Source: Ketobacter alkanivorans (GTDB lineage Bacteria; Pseudomonadota; Gammaproteobacteria; Pseudomonadales; Ketobacteraceae). Taken from it: a stretch of 64,000 bases of DNA. The first letter of the stretch is position 1. Each line of letters starts with the position of its first letter. Of the stretch, positions 59,314-64,000 are shown one piece after another. The notes under the pieces were generated by a model that saw nothing but the letters and a program-made list of their open reading frames with translations, searched no databases and was not told where the DNA came from. Made by a program: the position numbers and the translations under genes. The DNA is taken from the NCBI RefSeq assembly GCF_002863865.1, contig NZ_CP022684.1, forward strand, positions 2,199,501 to 2,263,500, given 5' to 3'.

Positions 59314-60063
59314 ATGAATGCATCCGCTAAAGATTTTGTCCTGTCCGTAGAGGGTTTGACTGTTTCATTTGATGGCTTCAAGGCAGTTAATGATCTGTCG
59401 TTTTATGTCGACGAAAATGAAATCCGCGTCATCATCGGCCCCAATGGCGCAGGCAAAACCACGGTTCTTGATTTGATTTGTGGACGCACTAAAGCCACGG
59501 ATGGCTCTATTAAATTTCGAGGCAAAGAGCTGACAAAAATGAAGGAGCATCAGATCGTTCATGCAGGCGTCGGTCGAAAGTTCCAAAATCCTTCCATCTA
59601 TGAGGATTTATCCGTATTTGAGAACCTGGAGATTTCGTTTCCCAGGGGGCGCAACGTACTAGGTGCGCTTTTATTCAAACGAGACCGCGAAGTGGTCAGC
59701 AAAGTTGAAGAAATAGCCGACCTGATTTTCCTTAAAGACCATCTGGATAAGCAAGCAGCTTTGCTCAGTCATGGTCAGAAGCAATGGCTTGAGATTGGCA
59801 TGCTGCTGATTCAGGATCCGGAACTATTGATGCTGGATGAGCCTGTTGCAGGCATGTCCGTTGCTGAACGCAAACAAACAGCAGAGTTACTCAATAAAAT
59901 CACCAAAGACCGTTCCGTGATTGTCATTGAACACGATATGCAGTTTGTTGCAGACATTGCCAACCGCGTCACCGTGCTACACCAGGGCAAAGTGTTGTCT
60001 GAAGGCTCGATGGAGCGTGTTCAGAATGATCCAAAAGTGAAAGAAGTCTATCTGGGTCATTGA
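59314..60063 (+). CDS. ABC transporter ATP-binding protein (UrtD-like)
   Basis: A 249-residue ATPase: Walker A GPNGAGKTT, signature-like LSHGQKQWLEIG, Walker B LLMLDEPVAGMS, and a switch His in VIVIEHDM. The LSHGQKQWLEIGMLL wording is characteristic of UrtD. The start at 59314 follows the permease stop directly. It energises the amide/urea system with the next ATPase. Confidence 0.93.
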   Translation: MNASAKDFVLSVEGLTVSFDGFKAVNDLSFYVDENEIRVIIGPNGAGKTTVLDLICGRTKATDGSIKFRGKELTKMKEHQIVHAGVGRKFQNPSIYEDLSVFENLEISFPRGRNVLGALLFKRDREVVSKVEEIADLIFLKDHLDKQAALLSHGQKQWLEIGMLLIQDPELLMLDEPVAGMSVAERKQTAELLNKITKDRSVIVIEHDMQFVADIANRVTVLHQGKVLSEGSMERVQNDPKVKEVYLGH

Positions 60064-60086
60064 TCCTGACAACGAGGAGAGATCAC

Positions 60087-60773
60087 ATGCTAAATGTATC
60101 CAACTACAACGTAGCCTACGGCCAAAGCGAGGTTATCCACAATCTCAACTTTCAAGTTAAGCCCAATGAGATCGTTGCCATTATGGGAAGAAACGGCATG
60201 GGAAAAACCACTCTGATGAAGTCTCTAATCGGGATTCTCCCATCTCAAGGCAACGTTACCCTTGACGAAGTGGACGTCATTAATATGAAAAGCCACCAAC
60301 GGGTCGCCAATGGCATGAGTTTTGTGCCTCAGGGCCGAATGATCTTCTCGACTATGACAGTGAAGGAGAACATCGAAACGGGGCTTACTTCCACTAAAGA
60401 AAAAAAGGTGCCTGATGACTTATACGAGCTTTTTCCTGTTTTGCTGGAAATGAAGTCTAGACGTGGCGGCAACTTGTCTGGCGGGCAACAGCAACAGCTG
60501 GCGATTGCCCGCGCTCTTGCAAGCAGACCTAAGCTGCTGTTACTGGACGAACCCACTGAAGGCATACAGCCATCCATCATCAAGGAAATGGCACGCACTC
60601 TGCGACGCATTCGAGATGAAAAAGGATTATCGATTGTGGTGTCAGAACAAGTTTTAAGTTTCGCGCTGGATGTGGCAGATCGCATTTTGGTGCTGGAAAA
60701 AGGTGAAATTGTAGCAGAGGAAACTCGCGAAAGTGCAAATGCAGAAAAAATTGCGGCGTATCTGGCGGTGTAA
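60087..60773 (+). CDS. ABC transporter ATP-binding protein (UrtE-like)
   Basis: A 228-residue ATPase: Walker A GRNGMGKTT, signature LSGGQQQQLAIARAL, Walker B LLLLDEPTEGIQPSI. The TEGIQPSI segment is typical of UrtE. The ATG at 60087 (GAGGAGAG ribosome binding site) is chosen over the frame start at 60060. It is the fifth gene of the uptake operon. Confidence 0.93.
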   Translation: MLNVSNYNVAYGQSEVIHNLNFQVKPNEIVAIMGRNGMGKTTLMKSLIGILPSQGNVTLDEVDVINMKSHQRVANGMSFVPQGRMIFSTMTVKENIETGLTSTKEKKVPDDLYELFPVLLEMKSRRGGNLSGGQQQQLAIARALASRPKLLLLDEPTEGIQPSIIKEMARTLRRIRDEKGLSIVVSEQVLSFALDVADRILVLEKGEIVAEETRESANAEKIAAYLAV

Positions 60774-60823
60774 CTCATCGCAACAGTGACCCGAAGTTAA
60801 CCAACTGTCTGGAGACTATAACC

Positions 60824-62053
60824 ATGGCTGAAACCATTATCAAAATTGACCTGAACAAATCTCCTTATGATCAGGATGACATTCACAATCGCTGGCACCC
60901 GGACATACCCATGGCTGCCATGGTCAAACCTGGCGATGATTTTATCATCGAGTGCTATGATTGGACCGGCGGACAAATCAAGAACAACGATGATGCATCT
61001 GACGTACGTGATGTGGATTTGTCGCAGGTTCACTTTTTATCAGGCCCTGTCGGTGTTGAAGGCGCAGAGCCAGGCGATCTTCTGGTGGTCGAAATCCTCG
61101 ATATTGGCGCATTCCAAGAGAGTCAATGGGGCTTCAACGGGTTTTTCTCCAAACAAAATGGAGGGGGGTTCCTCACCGAGCATTTCCCGGAAGCACAGAA
61201 ATCCATTTGGGATTTCAATGGCATGTTCACCAAATCCCGGCACGTACCTGGTGTTGAATTCGCAGGCCTTATTCACCCAGGACTGATTGGCTGCCTTCCT
61301 TCAAAAGAGATGCTGAAGGAATGGAACACCCGAGAAAAAGAACTCTACGACACCGAACCCGACCGAGTACCAGGACTGGCCAACCTACCCTATGCTGAGA
61401 CCGCGCACATGGGCAAGATGACCGGCGAAGCAAAAGCGGCGGCTGCAGCCGAAGGCGCCCGCACTGTGCCTCCCCGCGAACATGGTGGCAATTGTGACAT
61501 CAAGGACTTATCCCGAGGTTCTAAGGTTTATTTCCCTGTGTATGTGAAGGACGGCGGCCTTTCGGTGGGTGACCTGCACTTCAGCCAAGGCGATGGTGAA
61601 ATCACGTTCTGTGGTGCTATCGAGATGGCAGGCTGGATTCACATGCGTGTTGAACTGATCAAGGATGGTATGTCCAAGTATGCCATCAAGAATCCTGTTT
61701 TCATGCCCAGCCCGATCGCACCGAAATACGACGACTATCTCATTTTTGAAGGTATCTCGGTAGATGAACAAGGTAAGCAGCATTATTTGGATGTACACAT
61801 CGCCTATCGCCAGGCTTGTTTGAACGCCATCGAATACCTGAAGAAATTCGGTTACACCGGGGCCCAGGCCTACGCCATTCTGGGTACAGCTCCGGTACAA
61901 GGACATATCAGTGGCGTTGTAGATGTACCCAATGCCTGCGCCACTTTGTGGCTACCTACCGACATCTTTGAATTTGACATCAAACCCGATGCGGACGGCC
62001 CCACCAAGTATCTGGACGGGTCCATTGACGTTCCCTTGGCACCTGATAAATAA
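60824..62053 (+). CDS. fmdA: Formamidase (acetamidase/formamidase family)
   Basis: A 409-residue cytosolic amidase close in length to the Methylophilus FmdA. It hydrolyses formamide (and related short amides) to ammonia and the acid. Family stretches: NRWHPDIPMAAMVKPGDDFIIECYDWTGGQIKN, HFLSGPVGVEGAEPGDLLVVEI, REHGGNCDIKDLSRGSKVYFPVYV, GEITFCGAIEMAG. The gene follows the ABC transporter genes and is followed by fmdB, supporting use of imported formamide as nitrogen source. Confidence 0.96.
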   Translation: MAETIIKIDLNKSPYDQDDIHNRWHPDIPMAAMVKPGDDFIIECYDWTGGQIKNNDDASDVRDVDLSQVHFLSGPVGVEGAEPGDLLVVEILDIGAFQESQWGFNGFFSKQNGGGFLTEHFPEAQKSIWDFNGMFTKSRHVPGVEFAGLIHPGLIGCLPSKEMLKEWNTREKELYDTEPDRVPGLANLPYAETAHMGKMTGEAKAAAAAEGARTVPPREHGGNCDIKDLSRGSKVYFPVYVKDGGLSVGDLHFSQGDGEITFCGAIEMAGWIHMRVELIKDGMSKYAIKNPVFMPSPIAPKYDDYLIFEGISVDEQGKQHYLDVHIAYRQACLNAIEYLKKFGYTGAQAYAILGTAPVQGHISGVVDVPNACATLWLPTDIFEFDIKPDADGPTKYLDGSIDVPLAPDK

Positions 62054-62065
62054 CGGGAGATCGAT

Positions 62066-62416
62066 ATGCCTGTTTATGATTATAAATGTAAAAATCATGG
62101 CGTATTCCATGAGCTAGCCACCATGGCGGATCACGATAAACCCTGCGCTTGCCCCCAATGCGGAGCCTTGTCCGCAAGGGTTATCATGATTCCTCCTGAA
62201 TTCCTTAATATGAAATCCGAGCGCCGCAAGGCTTTCGAAACCAACGAGAAATCGCAGCATGAGCCGCTATTGTCGACTGATGCATCGCGCAAGGTTAAGA
62301 AAGAAGACGGAGGCTGTGGTTGTTCGGATCATAAAAAGCGCAATTCAAAATTGATGTATACCGCTCGCGGGGAGAAATTTTTTCCTTCGATGCGTCCGTG
62401 GATGATAAGCCACTAA
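62066..62416 (+). CDS. fmdB: FmdB-family zinc-ribbon protein
   Basis: A 116-residue protein starting MPVYDYKCKNHGVF with CPQCG (second zinc knuckle); the first knuckle has a single Cys followed by His. A second cysteine group GGCGCSDH lies near the middle. FmdB was described as a putative regulator of formamidase in Methylophilus; its true role is uncertain. It follows fmdA by 12 bases and ends in a strong terminator. Confidence 0.88.
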   Translation: MPVYDYKCKNHGVFHELATMADHDKPCACPQCGALSARVIMIPPEFLNMKSERRKAFETNEKSQHEPLLSTDASRKVKKEDGGCGCSDHKKRNSKLMYTARGEKFFPSMRPWMISH

Positions 62417-62420
62417 ACTG

Positions 62421-62466
62421 TGCAGCCATACTCTTTCCACGAACTCAGAGTGTGGCTGCATTTTTC
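62421..62466. terminator. Terminator after the fmd operon
   Basis: A 14-base stem (TGCAGCCATACTCT/AGAGTGTGGCTGCA, one G-T pair) is followed by a T run, at the junction with the convergent GST gene. Confidence 0.92.
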
Positions 62467-63193
62467 AACGATGCTTTTCGTATATTCCCCGCGCCCATTG
62501 CAACTGAGGCTCTAAAGCTTCCACCTCAGATTGCAAAGGCTCTGGCATGGTTTCCGGCCAGTCAAGACCATATTTAGGCGGCATAAACAAAGGTGCAAGC
62601 AGCGCCGCTGCCGTCAGGTCTGCCCGCGTAAAGCGATCACCAATCAGATAATCTTTATCATCCAGCGCATCATTAAGGCGCTCCAACGCAATCAGCAGGT
62701 GCTGCTTGGAATCGGCTGCCGTTGCCTTGTTAATGTCCATGAACTTACGCATTAAGCTGGATAGCTTGGGGTAGTTAATTTTTAACAACGGCTTCGCCCA
62801 GAATGGCCCACCCTTAGCAAAAAAGCCGATTGCAAGCTTGGGATGATCTAACAATGTGTGATAAACGTAACAACGCAGATGCACGCCAATCTCCTTATCC
62901 AGATAACGCTCCCACTCCAACGCCGTTTGAGCGTCTTCGGAGCTTACTGGGGTTAACTTATTTTCAGGAAATTGTTCATCCAGATAGGTAATGATCGCCT
63001 CTGACCCTTGAATTGATCGTCCATCGTGAACCAATATTGGCACCGACGATTTCACACCGAGCTTTTGGGTAACTTTAACATGAAGCCCCGGCAATAAACT
63101 TTTAGTGGTGTAGTCCAACCCTTTATAATCCAAGGCCCAGCGAGCCTTTTCACAAAAATGAGATATAGGAAACTGATACAAAGTGAGCGACAT
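62465..63193 (-). CDS. Glutathione S-transferase family protein
   Basis: A 242-residue GST-like protein: N-terminal thioredoxin-fold start (SLTLYQFPISHFCEKARWALDYKGLDY), the glutathione-binding turn VPILVHDGRSIQGSEAI and a C-terminal helical domain (DYLIGDRFTRADLTAAALLAPL). The catalytic residue is not the CxxC of glutaredoxins; Ser or Cys in PISHFCEKAR may act. The exact class and substrate are unknown. It is convergent with the fmd operon. Confidence 0.88.
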   Translation of the reverse strand: MSLTLYQFPISHFCEKARWALDYKGLDYTTKSLLPGLHVKVTQKLGVKSSVPILVHDGRSIQGSEAIITYLDEQFPENKLTPVSSEDAQTALEWERYLDKEIGVHLRCYVYHTLLDHPKLAIGFFAKGGPFWAKPLLKINYPKLSSLMRKFMDINKATAADSKQHLLIALERLNDALDDKDYLIGDRFTRADLTAAALLAPLFMPPKYGLDWPETMPEPLQSEVEALEPQLQWARGIYEKHR

Positions 63194-63250
63194 AGTGATC
63201 TCTTATTATTCTTGGCATGACACTGCATGTTCTACCATACTTAGGGAATC

Positions 63251-63742
63251 ATGCCTATCAGGAAACGCCCACGTCTTGCTATGAAAAAGCTTCTAGTAGT
63301 AGCCCATGCGCCTTCTCCCAATACCCTGAAACTAAGGGAGGCCGTTCTGGCCGGTACCCGCCACCCATCCATATGCGAAGTCAGCGTAAAAGAGGTTGAG
63401 CCTCTGCATGCCATCGCGAAAGATGTATTGGAATGTGACGCCATCATACTGGGCACTACAGAAAACCTGGGATATATGAGCGGAGCATTGAAGGACTTTT
63501 TCGACCGCATCTACTACCCCTGCCTGGAGGAAAAGCAGGGGCTGCCTTTTGCACTCTATGTACGCGCAGGACAGGATGGCACCGGAACATGTCGAGCAGT
63601 CGAAACCATCACCACAGGTCTGCGCTGGAAAGCAGTACAGGCTCCGCTGGTATGCAGGGGCGAATGGGATGAGGACTTTGCTGATCAGTGCCAACAACTG
63701 GGTACAGCCATCGCCATGAGCCTGGACGCGGGAATCATCTGA
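63251..63742 (+). CDS. Flavodoxin-fold / NAD(P)H-dependent FMN reductase-like protein
   Basis: A 163-residue protein with a flavodoxin-like fold: phosphate loop region VVAHAPSPNTLKL, ILGTTENLGYMSGALKDFFDRIYY (FMN isoalloxazine loop) and RAGQDGTGTCRAVETI. The first ATG (63251) has an AGGGA ribosome binding site; an internal start at 63281 (MKKLLVVAH) would match the fold start better but lacks one. Electron partners are unknown. ygiQ follows on the same strand. Confidence 0.82.
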   Translation: MPIRKRPRLAMKKLLVVAHAPSPNTLKLREAVLAGTRHPSICEVSVKEVEPLHAIAKDVLECDAIILGTTENLGYMSGALKDFFDRIYYPCLEEKQGLPFALYVRAGQDGTGTCRAVETITTGLRWKAVQAPLVCRGEWDEDFADQCQQLGTAIAMSLDAGII

Positions 63743-63862
63743 CCGCGCAGGCCTTAAGCCCACACCCTGGCACAAAAGCACACCGCCGCTTAGATGCTGA
63801 ATTTACGCCCACTTTAAGCTAGAATATCGCTTCCTTGATACTGCAGTTCTTTAACCATTCTT

Positions 63863-64000
63863 ATGCAAGCAGCTAAATCCTTATTTACTTACCCACGCTA
63901 CTGGGCAGAGTGCTATGGCACCGCGCCGTTTCTCCCCATGTCCCGCCAGGAGATGGACACCCTTGGCTGGGATAGCTGTGACATCATAATCATCAGCGGC
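63863..64000 (+). CDS. ygiQ: YgiQ-family radical SAM protein (partial, N-terminus)
   Basis: The first 46 codons run off the right edge. The start [19 protein letters not shown], then [20 protein letters not shown], matches the highly conserved N-terminus of YgiQ radical SAM proteins. The radical SAM cysteines lie beyond the window. Function of the family is uncharacterised. Confidence 0.9.
   Translation, partial: MQAAKSLFTYPRYWAECYGTAPFLPMSRQEMDTLGWDSCDIIIISG

Overview
The window looks like a chromosomal segment of a nitrogen-versatile, denitrifying gammaproteobacterium, probably marine or Pseudomonadales/Oceanospirillales-like. This is inferred from the gene families: LipA with its Lif foldase, nirS-type denitrification in Pseudomonas order, RegBA-type and NarXL-type regulators, YgiQ and SulP. 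No genus can be assigned from sequence alone.

Layout. (1) 1-5.2 kb, minus strand: the urea ABC transporter urtA-B-C-(D) behind a well-formed sigma-54 promoter with an NtrC-type site, and ureG with its own terminator. (2) 5.2-15.2 kb: an accessory block that separates ureG from ureF. It holds a PLD-family protein overlapping a short-chain dehydrogenase-like protein with both sequence signatures of halohydrin dehalogenases, a GGDEF/EAL response regulator with its PAS histidine kinase, the lipase/foldase pair, a decayed integron integrase with a divergent AT-rich cassette-like unit (Tae4-like peptidoglycan amidase plus a small membrane protein), and a Rieske ferredoxin. (3) 15.2-19.7 kb, minus: ureDABCEF. 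(4) 19.8-24.7 kb: DUF1329 protein, hybrid sensor kinase, cytochrome c5, DUF4136 lipoprotein. (5) 24.8-32.5 kb, plus: narX-narL, then norC-norB-norQ-(small membrane protein)-norD. (6) 32.5-41.2 kb: nirS on minus, with an extra fused cytochrome c domain and a small membrane-protein ORF ahead of it, divergent from nirC-F-D-L-G-H-J-N (heme d1 synthesis) on plus. An FNR/DNR box lies between them. (7) 41.4-51.2 kb: tRNA-Arg(TCG), SSS symporter, a tandem HAD protein, a RegA/RegB-like two-component pair, a membrane protein, SulP transporter and a carboxylesterase lipoprotein. (8) 51.3-62.5 kb: a LuxR-type response regulator and an NCS1-transporter/histidine-kinase/receiver fusion on minus, divergent from an amide/urea ABC transporter, formamidase and FmdB operon on plus. 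(9) 62.5-64 kb: GST-like protein, flavodoxin-like protein and the start of ygiQ.

How it works together: one half of the region takes up urea and short amides and releases ammonia (urt, ure, fmd). Sigma-54/NtrC-type signals at urtA, and weaker candidates at ureD and ureG, suggest nitrogen limitation as the trigger. The other half reduces nitrite to NO and NO to N2O (nir, nor), with NarXL adjacent and FNR/DNR-type boxes placed at the expected -41.5 distance from AATAAT -10 elements at both norC and the nirS transcript. Assignments rest on reading motifs and remembered family features; no database search was run.
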